This document shows, in pieces, positions 13,901 to 24,822 of a stretch of 64,000 bases of DNA. The notes beneath the pieces are model-generated. The model saw only the letters and a list, made by a program, of their open reading frames with translations, did no database searches and was not told where the DNA came from. This DNA is from Antedon mediterranea (taxonomy: Eukaryota; Echinodermata; Crinoidea; Comatulida; Antedonidae). Location of the stretch: assembly GCF_964355755.1 (NCBI RefSeq), contig NC_092672.1, positions 14,380,501 through 14,444,500 of the forward strand, written 5' to 3'. Made by a program: the position numbers and the translations under genes. The first letter of the stretch is position 1. Each line of letters starts with the position of its first letter.

Positions 13901-14499
13901 GTCTTAAAGGCAGGATATTCAGCCAATATAGTACAGTAGTGTACCAGTATTGTTTTGATCTTTAGGTCAATGCTTGTCATTATTACTTTCAGGTAAGATA
14001 ACTGGGGACCTTGATTATAGTATAAAAAACTCTTTAATCTTGTATGAACTGCAGACTGTTAGACTCCCGACTCCCATCATACAATGAGATCTTTATAAAC
14101 CCAGGTTAAAACTAGAGCTGTCAACTGTGACCAAAGCTCAAAAAGATTTAAAGTATAATCTATTTTGGAACTCAAAATACTTTCCACAAATAAATTGGTT
14201 ATTAAAAGAAAACAGGAAAACCAAGAAACATTCATCGGTTCCACTTGAACGCTGTGTGACATTCCATTTACTTACTAATGGAATCCAAGCTTTAGGGTAT
14301 TTCAACATGTTTTGCCATTTTTACTTACTTGTATTTTTTCCAGCAATAAGAGATCTTCTGGAACATCCTCATGTATTGCAACTAATAAGCTTGTGTAGCC
14401 ACCGTCTATAATAGTTATTTCATTTGGAAAGGATGAGCAGATGGTAATAAAAACAGAAGAGAAAATATAAAACTGACCAATTCCAAATCCAAACATCAC
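1747..14499 (-). CDS. CLCA: Calcium-activated chloride channel regulator (CLCA family), N-terminal part
   Basis: Four minus-strand exons join with matching splice phases: 14499-14329, 7531-7234, 3981-3685 and 1985-1747, giving about 335 residues. In order the protein shows a hydrophobic N-terminus that fits a signal peptide, the CLCA N-terminal segment [16 protein letters not shown] (about residues 34-49), [14 protein letters not shown], the zincin motif [15 protein letters not shown] (H162, E163 and H166 would bind zinc), a cysteine-bearing segment ending ASIMYKP, then EFCHND and NYRSTWEVI, and the start of the VWA domain. CLCA proteins are secreted, self-cleaving metalloproteases that modulate calcium-activated chloride channels; family members are about 900 aa, so roughly two thirds lies left of the window. 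Odd point: the expected VWA metal site (DxSxS) reads EASER. Intron 1 (6.8 kb) holds a whole transposase-like gene in the same orientation. The family call is firm; the exact paralogue cannot be given. Confidence 0.88.
2107..2611 (-). repeat. Direct repeat pair flanking a tRNA-like SINE segment
   Basis: About 85 bases starting GTTGCACATACACAACC occur at 2107-2198 and again at 2528-2611 with few changes. Between them, on the minus strand at about 2519-2457, lies a tRNA-like stretch with an A-box-like GGCTTGGTGGTTATG and a B-box-like GGGTTGAAGTTC. The arrangement suggests a tRNA-derived SINE or two overlapping copies with a shared tail. It lies in a CLCA intron. Confidence 0.55.
2620..3684. other. 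CLCA intron 3, mostly featureless
   Basis: A+T-rich intron sequence with homopolymer runs. I see no exon or further repeat beyond the one listed at 2107-2611. Confidence 0.5.
3685..3981 (-). CDS. CLCA: CLCA exon 3 (zincin active site)
   Basis: Acceptor CCTTCTTTCAG; 297 bases; donor after TCGGTAG. Joining the split glycine codon gives [16 protein letters not shown], the CLCA metalloprotease motif with HExxH and a following GDEY. The exon ends in [13 protein letters not shown] and splices into EFCHND. Confidence 0.92.
4150..4244. mobile_element. Fragment of a TTAA-flanked MITE
   Basis: CATGTTTTTGGGGGACAATA followed by CATCTTAA matches the inverted terminus of the MITE seen whole at 57265-57604. 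Only one end is recognisable here. Confidence 0.6.
4245..5514. other. CLCA intron 2, left part, no recognised feature
   Basis: Low-complexity A+T-rich DNA. A 105-codon ORF at 4617-4934 (-) has no recognisable motif and is probably chance. Confidence 0.45.
5515..6887. mobile_element. Possible solo LTR or long element with inverted ends
   Basis: The block starts TGTAACCCTGCCATGG and ends CCTGGCTGGGTTACA, giving TG...CA ends and matching inverted termini. Near the right end, AATAAACCGTG resembles a polyadenylation signal. The phrase GGCTCTTTGTATAGG occurs twice inside (about 6027 and 6526). I see no clear target-site duplication, so the ends are tentative. It is inserted in CLCA intron 2 and abuts a LINE fragment. 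Confidence 0.4.
6139..6200. repeat. Near-perfect hairpin, arms of 30 and 28 bases
   Basis: Left arm ATGTCTACTATATACTGTAA continuing to ACTTCCAT, loop TAAA, then the reverse complement lacking only a TA dinucleotide. No coding sequence covers it. Confidence 0.85.
6892..7164 (-). pseudogene. LINE fragment, C-terminal zinc-binding part of reverse transcriptase
   Basis: The minus-strand ORF includes [36 protein letters not shown] and KRIWNLL. This follows the pattern at the end of many LINE reverse transcriptases (CxxC-like spacing, then HLxxxC and W). No upstream RT core is present, so it is a 5'-truncated copy lying between CLCA exon 2 and the LTR-like block. Confidence 0.7.
7234..7531 (-). 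CDS. CLCA: CLCA exon 2
   Basis: Acceptor TTTTATTTTAG, then 298 bases encoding [20 protein letters not shown] through [12 protein letters not shown] to YGNLGT plus one base, then donor GTTTGT. Phase 0 to phase 1. The sequence follows the CLCA pattern in which YLFEAT and ILIPRTW lead up to the metalloprotease helix. Confidence 0.87.
7532..8205. other. CLCA intron 1 outside the transposon
   Basis: A+T-rich, no exon seen. The left edge of the transposase-bearing element is expected close to 8150-8206. Confidence 0.4.
8952..10876 (-). CDS. Transposase-like gene exon B (catalytic core and C-terminus)
   Basis: Open for 641 codons after the acceptor AATTTTCTAG; carries the candidate D, D and E/D sites, the Cys cluster and the Tudor-like tail. 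It ends inside the palindrome at 8942-8955. Confidence 0.75.
8952..11743 (-). CDS. DDE-type transposase-like protein, two exons, apparently intact
   Basis: Exon A is 11743-11161 and exon B 10876-8952, separated by a 284-base intron with donor CAG|GTACGT and acceptor TTTTCTAG; the split codon is GGT. The product is 835 aa, or 830 from the second ATG. The N-terminus is very basic ([20 protein letters not shown] and several RRxxRR stretches), fitting DNA binding, followed by a Ser-rich acidic linker. The core has three acidic sites spaced like an RNase-H-fold DDE nuclease: IHMDFAQNY (D about 487), [14 protein letters not shown] (D about 569) and [16 protein letters not shown] (E about 602 or D about 611). 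Next come a Cys cluster CYCRAC...CPGW and a Tudor- or SH3-like segment [19 protein letters not shown]. No stop or frameshift is present. I recognise the general type from uncharacterised animal proteins but cannot name the superfamily. Its stop codon lies within one of the palindromes. Confidence 0.7.
11161..11743 (-). CDS. Transposase-like gene exon A (basic N-terminus)
   Basis: Encodes 194 residues plus one base of a split Gly codon. Starts [20 protein letters not shown]; the second Met at 11728 may be the true start. The donor GCAG|GTACGT joins exon B in frame. Confidence 0.7.
12982..14328. other. CLCA intron 1, right part
   Basis: No exon or clear repeat. Short ORFs at 13786-13980 (-) and 14127-14411 (+) have no recognisable domain; the second runs antisense to CLCA exon 1. 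Confidence 0.5.
14329..14499 (-). CDS. CLCA: CLCA exon 1 (signal peptide and first N-terminal segment)
   Basis: Starts with two adjacent ATG codons (14499) and encodes 57 residues ending LLLLEKIQ before the donor GTAAGT, phase 0. An in-frame TAG at about 14520 sits at the end of a T-rich tract, so a spliced 5' untranslated leader with its acceptor there is possible. Residues 3-24 are hydrophobic (signal peptide). [17 protein letters not shown] matches the conserved CLCA start. Confidence 0.82.
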
Positions 14500-15455
14500 T
14501 TCAGTATTGTGCCAAAACTTCTACAAAACAAATTAGAATGATTTACAGTACTAGTATTTTACAATGGTGGCCATATATGGCCCGAATTTCTTGTAATATT
14601 GAAATTAAAATTCACTATTAATTTATATACAGTAATACCAGATTTCTCAAGTACTATGTAAATTCTGTCCAAATATGGATAAGAAATAAAGATAATAACT
14701 ATAGAAAAACGGTACAAGAACTAAACACAAAAACTTGAAAAAGAACATCATGCTAAGGAGTAATTGCCTGAGTCTAACGATGAGGACACTAATGTACTGG
14801 CGTTGGATATAATAACATCTCGTATCACTGACCAAGTAGAGTTACGCGACATATACCGATCTCATAGACTGGTGAAACTGCTTTACCAATCCAACAAAGC
14901 AACAAGCAAAACACCTTTAAATTATATATACTGTATAGTAGTGCTTTAATAATTATCATATCACTACAAATATTTTCAATTCTTTTCCATAAAGCATATC
15001 AAAAAGTGATTGCATAGCATAGATTGATCACATAAAATGCTTTTAAGATGCATGAAACTGAGAACTGATCTGATTGAAAATTCACATAAATGTACACTGT
15101 ATCATCACTGCTGTGAATTGAAGACATGACTACATGAATTTGTCTCTGATCATGTTTTCACACCCAGCTTTAGCCAGCTATATTCCCAGAGGACAAAAGC
15201 ATTCTGGAAACAGTTACCACATGCAATGCTTTTACTAACAGAAATGCTACAGCTGACAGAAATGAGAATTTGTAAACTTCACTAATTTATAGGTCCATGC
15301 TTAACAACCCAAAGAACGTCTATGAGATTTACGGCCGACAGAAGTGAGAATTTGTAAACTGGAGTAATTTATAGTTACTGTACATGCACGAAGATCCAAA
15401 GCACATCTGGGAAGAGTCTATGAGATTTATGCACCTGACAGATACTGTATGTATA
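14500..15455. other. Upstream region of CLCA
   Basis: Should contain the CLCA 5' leader and promoter, but I see no convincing TATA box or start site. The phrase GACAGAAATGAGAATTTGTA recurs with changes (about 15255 and 15338), a small local duplication. Confidence 0.4.
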
Positions 15456-15490
15456 CAGTGGCGGACCTGGGGGAAAGGGGGGATGTAATA
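15456..15490 (+). mobile_element. hAT-like terminus (CAGTGGCGGACC)
   Basis: CAGTGGCGGACCTGGGGGAA has the start typical of hAT-superfamily inverted repeats. No clearly matching partner end with an 8-bp duplication was found, so this is a lone end or a degraded element. Confidence 0.4.
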
Positions 15491-15632
15491 TTTTTAATTC
15501 TAAAAAAAAAAAAAAATGATGCAACAAACCTGTGACCGCCGACATGGATTCGACGCACCTGACTATTTTAATTAAGAAGAGTAGGCCTAGAGCTACAGTA
15601 AGGTTAGCATTATAGTTGTGTAAATATTAGTT

Positions 15633-15713
15633 TAATTACTATTTATGAATTCAAGAGTTTAAAAAGAAAACGCGATTTAAAATCTTTCGAAAATACCCAC
15701 AACTGAGTTATTT
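15633..15713. repeat. Dispersed repeat, copy 1 (partner at 23678-23758)
   Basis: About 80 bases from AATTACTATTTATGAATTCA to CCCACAACTGAGTTATTTT are nearly identical to 23678-23758, in the same orientation. Confidence 0.9.
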
Positions 15714-16147
15714 TTAGTTGTCTAGCTCGCTCCCCATATGAATACCGCCTTGCTTACTGTGATATTGCTGCAATTTGATGTGAAAAGGGCTTCAGGTATA
15801 TAATATGTTGATTCCTGACCTATAACTACCATGCCAGTATAATACATTATCCTGATTGATTGGTATTTATACTAATGATGTCAACACTTGACATAAACAT
15901 ATTTATAGATTCTAAAATGCACATTTGATACAATGACTAGAATACATTTATAATCTAGGTTTATACAGGTACTACAAACAGTAATTCAATCTGGTGATTG
16001 AGGTAAAACATGATGTGCTAATCTATATCAAAAGTACATTCTAACTTCAAAACACTATAAAAGGAATGATGATTTAATGGTAATGTTTTCTGGATATAAA
16101 ATGAAACAGAGCATGACTGATCCTCCATTTATTATCCCACAATAGGT

Positions 16148-16781
16148 TTAAAGCCCCATTCCCTACGTTTTTTAGATCTAATTTAAGATCACAAACTATA
16201 TTTAATGTAAAAATAATACTATATGGTCCTATTGCAATAACTTTTTTCGTCTTTAAACGGTTAAAAATGTGAAAAATAAGTCGATTCTAATAATTATAGC
16301 GGCCCGCTATAAATCCCAAAATGCATTGCGCGCGGATTGATATTTTTGTTTTTCACCTGAAATTCGCCCACTTTTCGATCGATCGTGAGGCCAAAACAAA
16401 TGGAAGACTCCTAACTTTTCAGCGAAAATACCGGGTTTTCCCCAATTTGTATCAACGGAGTCTGGCAAAAATAGAAAGACAATTAATGCAGCAACTATAC
16501 AACGTCAGGCTAGGTATATAGCTCGCGTACGCTGTTCGTACGTTACCGATGTTTACCAGCTAGGCCTACAAAACTAAGCCTAGCTAGGCTAGGCCTAAGA
16601 CCGTCCACGAGCGGTCGATCGCCGCGAGCTACTTAGGTAGTGCATTGTTTCTCACTTTTTATCATAATTTACCATACAACGTACATTTAAGACAAGAAAT
16701 GACATGGTTTAATGTTTTTAAAGTGATATATATGTATAATTTTCCAAAAAACGTCCAAAATTGCAGGGAAGGGGTCTTTAA
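16148..16781. mobile_element. Non-autonomous element with TTAA target sites (634 bp)
   Basis: TTAA precedes AGCCCCATTCCCTACG, and the right end reads GCAGGGAAGGGGTCT followed by TTAA. The ends are imperfect inverted repeats and TTAA is duplicated, as in piggyBac- or Kolobok-type elements. No transposase is encoded. Confidence 0.7.
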
Positions 16782-16970
16782 GTTTCAAAAACACTCATTT
16801 TAATATCAAGCCTATGGTGATTTTAGAGTAGATACACATTCTTTTTATTTTAGTTTATAACAGAAGATTCAGGATATTTTTCCATTTTAAAGTATTTTTG
16901 ATAAATGCATATCGATGTTTTTACTTTTTAAGCTATAAATGCAAATGAAAAAAAAAAGGATATAATTATA

Positions 16971-18637
16971 TGTGACCCGATCTGGCAAAACCCTACTTTT
17001 GTCGGAAATATTCATTTTGTATTTTTTGATATATTTGGATTATTTTAATCATAAGCTTTGTAGTGGTGTTAATTTCATAAAAATTGAGTAAATATTTAAA
17101 AAGTTATTACATTTTAAAAACTTACAAATCATTCAATTAGTTTACGAGAAAATCGCGTTTGAAGTTTGCAATGAAATTCTTTTTGATACGCGCTGAAAAC
17201 TCACTCCGTAGCAACGCGGTATTTTGGTCTAAGGCACAATGACATCATACCAGGAAGTGTGTGCGATAATAGCAGCGTGCACATCATAGTCAATTTGACT
17301 GATTTCAGACCCCGTTTTAACCTATTTAGTCACTCGAAGTAACTATTTTGCACCATTGAAAAGCAGCATTATAACGTCAAGCTTATTTTAACTGGTTTCC
17401 TAGGTGTTTACGATATCAACAGCGAAAAACCAAGCAGGCCTAGGCGGCCTAGGCCTAGCTAGGCGGCCTAGGCCTAGCTAGGCCTATTCAGATTTTCGCC
17501 GTCATCGCCTGTAAGACTTTACTGATGGGTGTTCATCAAGCCGTATATGGCAGCGGTGCATCGACACTGGGCTGGCGTTAGTAGTAAACTAGCCTAGACA
17601 AGTTTGGCGCCTTGCAGAGTCACAACTTGCTAGCTACTAACATTGTATTGACGATTTAATACATTTATTTTTTTTTATAACGTGGAAGATCGCTGTATTG
17701 TTTGGACTTGAATCCAATGATTAAAAAAAAACATTTAATATGAATGGACTGGACAATAAATTAAATAAATAATTAAGAGCCGATTGGATATATAAAATGT
17801 ATAAAGAAAACTATTATTGACAATAAAGCTAGGCCCAGTAGTAGTAGGCCTACAACCATAATAAAATTAAGGCCTAGCCCAAAAAAATATAGGAAATACA
17901 ATTGAATTTATGACGTGAATTGTTTTTGACTTGTCTATTTTATTATGGAATAAACAAATACAGGCTACAGCTATTGCAGAACACGCCGAACACTTTACTT
18001 TGAATATTAAAATCGTTTTTATTCCAATTTACGACATGCTGTGTGTAAAATGAAAATAACCTCACAAAAATGTAAACAACTTTTTATTTCCACGCGTAGA
18101 GCGTATAACATCTAGCGCGTTGACCAATAACGTTTGTTATTGCGATGATGCGCCATAGCAACACACGCAGTTCGCTGTTCTAGAAACTTCGAAGAACCGA
18201 ATTTTCTGAAAATATGTCATAGTAAATCAAAGATTTCATTGGTTCCTTCTTTAAACTCCGCCCTAAATCTTCCATATTTGGAATGTCAAATGGATGAGCT
18301 TTATTTTGATGTGTGACCTTTCAACATTGTGCAGCGAACTGGCGATCAAAATGTCGTCAAACTCGGCAACTTTCAACTGAATTTACGCACAATTTTAGTG
18401 GAGATCGTGAATAAATTGTTAGGCTTGAGGAAAATACATGTTTTTAAAACTTTCTTTTTTCATAATTTTAAATAAATTTCGGGAGTTTAAATCAGGTAGA
18501 CGTATTCTTAAATAGTGAAATATTTCGAAAATGCAAAAACATGTAATCTGCCAGGGTAGTCGAATTGGACGTATTTTGACTGATTACGTAAATTTTGAAT
18601 TGCCGACAAAGAGAGGGTTTTGCGAGATCGGGTCACA
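16971..18637. mobile_element. Non-autonomous DNA transposon with inverted ends and TA target site (1667 bp)
   Basis: Left end TGTGACCCGATCTGGCAAAA; the right end reads, inverted, TGTGACCCGATCTCGCAAAA. Similarity continues for about 45 bases on each side. TA flanks both ends (16969-16970 and 18638-18639), which would fit a Tc1/mariner-type insertion. No long ORF lies inside. Confidence 0.75.
17436..17487. repeat. Cluster of GGCCTAGG / TAGGCCTA palindromes
   Basis: A run of overlapping GGCCTAGG, CTAGCTAG and TAGGCCTA palindromes lies inside the 1667-bp element. It is the densest patch of a motif that recurs across the whole window. Confidence 0.85.
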
Positions 18638-18639
18638 TA

Positions 18640-19350
18640 TTGAGAATGGACATTTTAAGATCGAAATGCAAACACCAGGCCTATTAAAAACGTCAGGTGT
18701 ATGCCTCGCCTAATACTTATCTATTTATTTACTTCAAGTAATATATATATGCAAGAATGATTTAAAATAATTATAAATTTTCATTAAAACGCCTAATAAA
18801 TCAAACAAAAAGATTTTGCACACAAGCTTCGAAAGAAAGCCAATAATAAAGCATAACAACAAGTATTTAACATGCGGGAGGTACCAAATGCAATAATTAC
18901 AGTAGATGGGAAGAACAATTAGGCTTTTGAAAGTGGCTGCTTACGTGAGGTGGCCGCTCACAGAGGTTCAACTGTATATATTTAATACCATTTTTGATGA
19001 ATGATGGGAAGAAATTCAGGGCCATATATATAGTCACCTCATCTAAAATGTTCAATTCCTCCGCATAATCTTCGCTCCTAAAAATGAAGGAACTGAGACT
19101 GACAGAGTATTTTTGATAAATGTACGGAATTGATGATTTTCCTTATTGATAATAAGCAACAAAATGACCTTGAATATCAAATCCCTACAAATTCTTAGCA
19201 ACAAAATGAGATAATTGGCATGCACTGAAGATCAAAGGTTTTTGAGAATAATGTCCGGATCAAAGATCTACATAATTAATTAATTCATTCATTCATTCCA
19301 TTAATCTGGTTTTAATATTTACCAGGAACTTGTTTTCACATCTCCCTGAA
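18640..19350. other. Gene-less spacer
   Basis: A+T-rich. A short ATTC microsatellite lies at about 19280-19300 and an unidentified repeat-like phrase (GAGGTGGCCGCTCACAGAGG) at about 18947. No gene is visible. Confidence 0.5.
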
Positions 19351-21226
19351 ACTTTCTTTTGGGAGCTATAGGTTACACTGTAGGCTCCGGGGGATGTAGC
19401 CACCTCGTCGGGGAGCCTAGCCCCCTGTCGGGGAACGCGAGTACTTTTCGTCGGGGAATATAATATACAGTAAAAATCATTCGCGTTCACTTCGTAGCTT
19501 CAGCGCCTAGAAAACCGCGACGTTCCATTTTTTTAGTATGTCAGAGGGCTACACTTTAAATGCATGCATTATTGCCAGCATCTAATAAACAATAGGTACG
19601 CACTTGTCTGGCGGTGTCCCTTTGTACGAATCGTTTAACGTGTTTTACGTGTGATATCATGTTCCATCCAGGGACCAGAATGAGTACTGTAGTTTCTAGG
19701 CTAACTTTACCAAAGCGTTACGTCGTGTACTGAGTACGCTATACAGCAAAAGGGTACGAATTATGTTCGCGATCTATTGTTCGTATGTTCAATTTTTAAA
19801 TTTACGATTAACCCTCTGTACCGTGGGGTACCTAAAATAGACGTTTCACTGTAGACTCGCCTACATTACTAAACAAAAAACATGTCATTTTTGTTTAGCA
19901 TCTTATTATAGCTAAGTTATTACATGAACCAATGTCCTGTATGTCATGAACTGCTCATCGTACATCGAAATTCCAGATTCTGGGAAATAAACTGATTTCC
20001 CCGACGGAAAATAGTATACAGTACGCTTGTGGACGCATTCCCCTCCAAATAAAAGGTAAAAAGAGTTACCTTTTTAGGCCTCTTATAGGCCTGAATTTTT
20101 TTAAGTATAAATGTAGTTTTTGAAGACCTGCAGCTCTAGTTTTCAAACTTTTCTTAGCTCAACCGTTCCTAATTATAGAGCTGGTCATGGATACTTATAC
20201 ATTTCGTTTTATATTTCGATGTACAATATACACTACTGTAAGTGCATTGTCTGGAAACCTAGAGCTCTCTTTTTTTTCATTTTCTTTTATATCCATGGTA
20301 AAAATAGAGACGTACCGGTATATATTTTGTTTTATGCTTCGAAGTATAATAAGTTAAATTTCCGGTACCTAGAAACTCTATTTTTCAAAAAGTTCTTAGC
20401 TCCACCCCAACCATGGTGGGCTGGTCCTGTAGACCTATAATTTCGTTTCATAATTCAATTTTTTGCAGGGACCTAACAGCTCTATTTTCACAATTTTCTT
20501 AGCTTCACCCAACCATCCATTGGGGGCTGGTCGTGTAGACTTATAATTTCGTTCCATTTATCAATATGGGCTTAAAGTGCCATTTCCAGGTACCTAGCAG
20601 TTCTATTTTTCACAATTTTCTTAGCAGCTCAATCCTAATGGTAGGGCTGGTCATGGAGATTTTATGTTGTATATTTTTAGAAATACTATAATCCAATTTT
20701 CGGGGACATAACAACTCGTATAACTAGACTTGTAATTTTAACTTTTCATATATCAATTAATATATAATAATATAATATAATTTGCAGGGACCTAGCAGCT
20801 CTATTTTTCAAAATTTTCTTACAGATGAGCCCATGGGTGTTAGTCTCGCGCATTTACAGTTTTCGCACCCCCAGACAGCAACCTGCTTATGCCTCTGCGA
20901 TTATAACGATATACCTCTTACTTGGCCCGTGGGTAAGTTTTACGTTCGAGTATATTTTCTATGATAGGCATATTGAACTTTGAAAACTTTATTTTTATAT
21001 TTGAAAGAATGGATTTACACAGTCATCGCATCGGATCTCGTGCAATGTGTTATTCACACAGTATTTTATTCAGTGTACCATACAAAATGGAAAAAGTTGG
21101 CTACCCTAAATCGGATTAAAACGGCCTCAAATTACGCTTTAACGCGTTGTTTATGGGGGCTCCGCCCCCTTGACCTCCGTCGGGGAATTTAGCCCTCGCG
21201 TCGGAAAGATCCTGGCGCCACCGCTG
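19350..21226. mobile_element. hAT-like element debris ending CGCCACCGCTG
   Basis: The right end, ATCCTGGCGCCACCGCTG at 21226, reads inverted as CAGCGGTGGCGCCAGGAT, a hAT-type terminus. Similar ends occur at about 47395 and 51403. The stretch at 19560-19695 resembles 49395-49535 (shared CAATAGGTA, GGCGGTGTCCCTTTG and ATCATGTTCCATCC with changes). No transposase ORF survives; the left end is not identified. Confidence 0.5.
20110..20830. repeat. Degenerate tandem repeat, unit about 130-150 bases, 5-6 copies
   Basis: Each unit carries versions of GACCTAGCAGCTCTATTTTT, then TTTTCTTAGCTC, an ACCATGG-GGCTGGTC segment and TTTCGTTTYAT. The copies are strongly diverged. Single units also appear near 47345 and 63650, so the unit belongs to a dispersed element. 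Confidence 0.7.
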
Positions 21227-21229
21227 ATT

Positions 21230-22190
21230 CATAGCCAGACAACTGGTTCTTAGGCAAGTTTGTTTCTCTCACCCAGGTGAACAAATGGGTACCTGGTAAA
21301 GTAAAAACACAACTGCGATGATTACTAGCAACATATGTGTTCTAAAATGACCGGGGTCTGTGAAGTCCTTTTACATTAGGCATACATACAATTTAAGGTA
21401 ACAGAAATGATAATTTTCAACTACAGTGTAATACTTAAAAGTAAATCTATGTTTATAAATATTTTGAGAATAAAGCAATTTGAAAATGAGCTACAAAAGC
21501 CTGGACAGCAAATTTATGAGGGCTAAAAATAACTAGGGGAAACTCTAAAACATGTGATTGTATGCTATTTTGTATACAATACATCTACCTTTTTTTCCCC
21601 TCTAGATAAAAACAAGTATTATATTTCAACACAATTTGCTCAATAACTTTATTTGATTTGATTTTATTTTTACAAAACAGGGCCAACACAAAAATTATCC
21701 AGTGTTAATTGGTCGATTTCTGAAGGGATATCCCTTCACTGATACATACTGCATGTCATGTTAGCATTGCAATGTAATGTACGGTTGTTAAAAGCCTAGT
21801 AATATATTAAATTAAATTAATTTGTAGTTTGTATGGTAAATGAGTAAACATACCTAACAATTATTATACAAATAATAGTTGGTAATAATATTTCATGAGT
21901 TGAAAAATTGACTGATATATATTTTAATGAGGCAGAGCCGATTATTTGTTTTATAACACACCTAATTTTATTCAATATATGTATCGTAAATCATTGATGA
22001 ATGCTAAGCCGAGAAGCTAGGCCATTAAAAAAAGCAGTGCTCCAACTTTAGATGTGGAGTAGAACAGTTATAGATGAAGGGCACATGTTGATTTCGGAAC
22101 GCAATCAGTCAACAATCAGATAGAATGGCATGCAATAATTTAATGGCTTAATTTTTAAATATTACTTTTATAGTAAAGATTATTATGTCT
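21230..22190. other. Gene-less spacer with possible SINE remnant
   Basis: CACCCAGGTGAACAAATGGG followed by TACCTGG at about 21280 resembles the body of tRNA-derived SINEs. The remainder is A+T-rich without visible features. Confidence 0.35.
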
Positions 22191-22192
22191 TC

Positions 22193-22655
22193 CAGCAATT
22201 TGAACGCATAGTTAAAAGAGCTAAGAAATGCATAAATGGAGATAATAATCTGCCTAGTGTTATGGAAATGTATGATAATCGAATGGAACAGAAAAGAATT
22301 GCAATTATGAACGATGACACTCATCCACTCCGTACATTCTTTGTGTTTAATCGTACTGGGTGTAGACTAAGAGTACCATCAAGGTTACTGACAGCACGGT
22401 ACCGACTGTCGTTTGTCCCACAATGCATATTTAAATATAATGACAACAAACACAAATAGTTGTATTTTCAAACACCTGGGGAACGCCTGATTACATTTAT
22501 CCTCTGTACATATTTTATTGTTCTTTGTATTTTACTTCATGTTTTAACATTTTACTGATTTTATTCTATTTTTATATTATGCTGCCATGAGAAAAACCAA
22601 TTTCAGATCTTTTGTTGACGAACTATTTGACAATAAAGTTATCTTGTATATTTGT
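22193..22655 (+). pseudogene. LINE 3' end: RT C-terminus plus 3'UTR
   Basis: Open frame to the stop at 22459 encodes FERIVKRAKKCINGD, KRIAIMNDDTHPLRTFFVF, GCRLRVPSRLLTARYRLSF and VPQCIF. This is the usual last segment of CR1/Rex-like LINE proteins (HPL, then RRxRVP, T.RY and SFVP). A 3'UTR follows, ending GACAATAAAGTTATCTTGTA. It is 5'-truncated, with no RT core upstream. Confidence 0.75.
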
Positions 22656-23677
22656 GCCAAAATAGATTTGTTTAGCAAATTTTGTTATTCTTGAGATGCT
22701 GAATCCAAAAAAGATAGGTGCCATTTTTTCAACCACTTCTTCAACCGCCATTTCGTATTTCAAAATGGCCGACATTCCACACTAAACTGGTCATCTATGG
22801 TATCATTGGAAAGGGAATGTAATACTGATCATTTATTTTATTGTGTGACCAATAACAGTCAAAAGGTCAACATGCAATTTCACCAAATACTGTACTGTTT
22901 GGTATCGTTAAATAGCTTTTTTATTCAGAATACAGTTTTATCAATGTTTGTTTGATTTTCTTTCTACTTTGTCATTGTCAATTTATATGTTTAATATTAT
23001 ATTATATATTATCTTAATACTAAAATAAGTACGGTACTGGATTACCATTAACTTATTAAAAAATCAAAATAATTAATAGTCCATGAACAAAGGTGAAATA
23101 ACCTGTTGTCAAATCACATCCTTGTTTTGTTTCTTTGGATAGCTTTTTAAATTCTGAATCTATTTATTTTTAGTAGTCTAAATTTCTGTTTTATAATAAG
23201 GACTTTCTTGTCAGTGGGGAGATAGTTCAAATTACACAGTAAAATCTCTATTCTTTTGTACACAAATTTTGTAAATAGAGAGGCATTTTTAATAAAAAGC
23301 TATGAAAAATAAACGGTGTGGTAAAAAATGTTATCAGATGACTAAATATAGGTAATATAACTTGAATTTTACATTTCTGGTATTTTTATTCATCTTCAGA
23401 TTTTTATTTTCATGCTATAGCAAAAATTATCCACCGTACACCCACCATCTTTTTTCACCTTCTAGGAAGTCACCAGACATGTTATTACATTAGGTTAACT
23501 ACCTAACTACTGAAAAAAAGTCTTCCTGGTTTTTATGGAAGAATTTTGCCAAATTTTGTATTTGGTCATATTAAGGGAAATTCATGTTTTTTCGTCTTGA
23601 TTTCTGTTACAAATATTTGATTTATGTACAATTAACCAAATATTATATTTAAAATTCATGCCTGTACCTGAGCTTTA
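22656..23677. other. Gene-less spacer
   Basis: A+T-rich, with no exon, tandem array or recognised element that I can support. Confidence 0.5.
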
Positions 23678-23758
23678 ATTACTATTTATGAATTCAAGAG
23701 TTTAAAAAGAAAATGCGATTTAAAATCTTCGGAAAATACCCACAACTGAGTTATTTTC
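23678..23758. repeat. Dispersed repeat, copy 2 (partner at 15633-15713)
   Basis: Differs from copy 1 by only a few bases. The flanks diverge on both sides. Confidence 0.9.
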
Positions 23759-24822
23759 AAAACACACGCACTTCTACAGTACCACCAGCAGCGTCACGTT
23801 GTCTACTCTGTAGCTTGCGCCTTGTGTGAATGCTGACGTCATCATGCTAAAAAAATACACCATTCTCCATTTCAGTTTTAATTACCGCCTTGGCCCTCTG
23901 TGTGTGCAAGCGTTAGCGTGATATATTTACACCCCTGAGTGGCGTGTAATATCGTGAACTTTTTTCTTGCATATGAAGGTTTTTCACGCTGCTGCTCTAG
24001 CCCTCTACGTCACACGAGATGACTTATTTATTAGATGAAATCAAGCAGCAGTTATAGTACTACACTTTGACATTTTTGCTAAAATGGAAACTCGACTATA
24101 ATTTATAGGTACCAGCTGCATTTCTGGTATATATGAGTCCCATGACAATACTGTATTTCGCTGTCAGATAATCATTGAATTATTATCAAAACAGTCCATG
24201 AAAGTTTTTGTTTGTAATATGATAAGTGACCCCCAGACTTGACCTTAGAAATAAAATAAACTAAATTGAGTCTGTTTCATATCAAAGTTATTCACTTCTG
24301 TAACAAAATTCACATTATAAAAAGAGAAAAGAAATGTTTAATTATAACTCAAAAACCACATTGTCTGACAGACAATTGAAGTATTTTGCTTTTAATTACA
24401 TGTTTTCAGGTAAAATAACTATTATGTGACAATAAAATGACACATTCAAAAACAAATTTGAAATAAAAAATATTTTTCAGAGGGACAATATATCTTTAAA
24501 ACTGTTACGTCAATAAGCGAGCAGCGTTTTTTGTAAGAAATATTTCTTGTTATATAATAATAGGGAGTTTTCAAAAACGTCACGCATACGTATTCGTTTT
24601 TCGTAAACCAGTAACATCAAAGCAAGTGAGGACTTTAAAAACTGCTATTTATCAAAATTGACCTGGCATTTTAGTAAATTACTTTACCTCCTAAACTCTC
24701 CCCCGCTCAGTGCTACGCACCTCGTTTATACCACTTTCGTCGATTTGCCACTGCAAGCATATGTATGCGAGTTTGGTGTAAAGGTTATGTAACCCCTTTC
24801 AACTAACAATAGCTTCAGCCGA
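23759..24822. other. Spacer with a TTAA-MITE end
   Basis: The stretch AGAGGGACAATATATCTTTA, ending in TTAA at 24496-24499, matches the inverted terminus of the 57265-57604 MITE; the body extends left to perhaps 24220. The rest is unassigned. Confidence 0.5.

Noticed and set aside
15456-21226. A single 5.8-kb hAT transposon from the CAGTGGCGG end to the CGCCACCGCTG end
   Set aside because: The two ends are not good inverted matches, flanking 8-bp sequences differ, and other complete elements lie between them.
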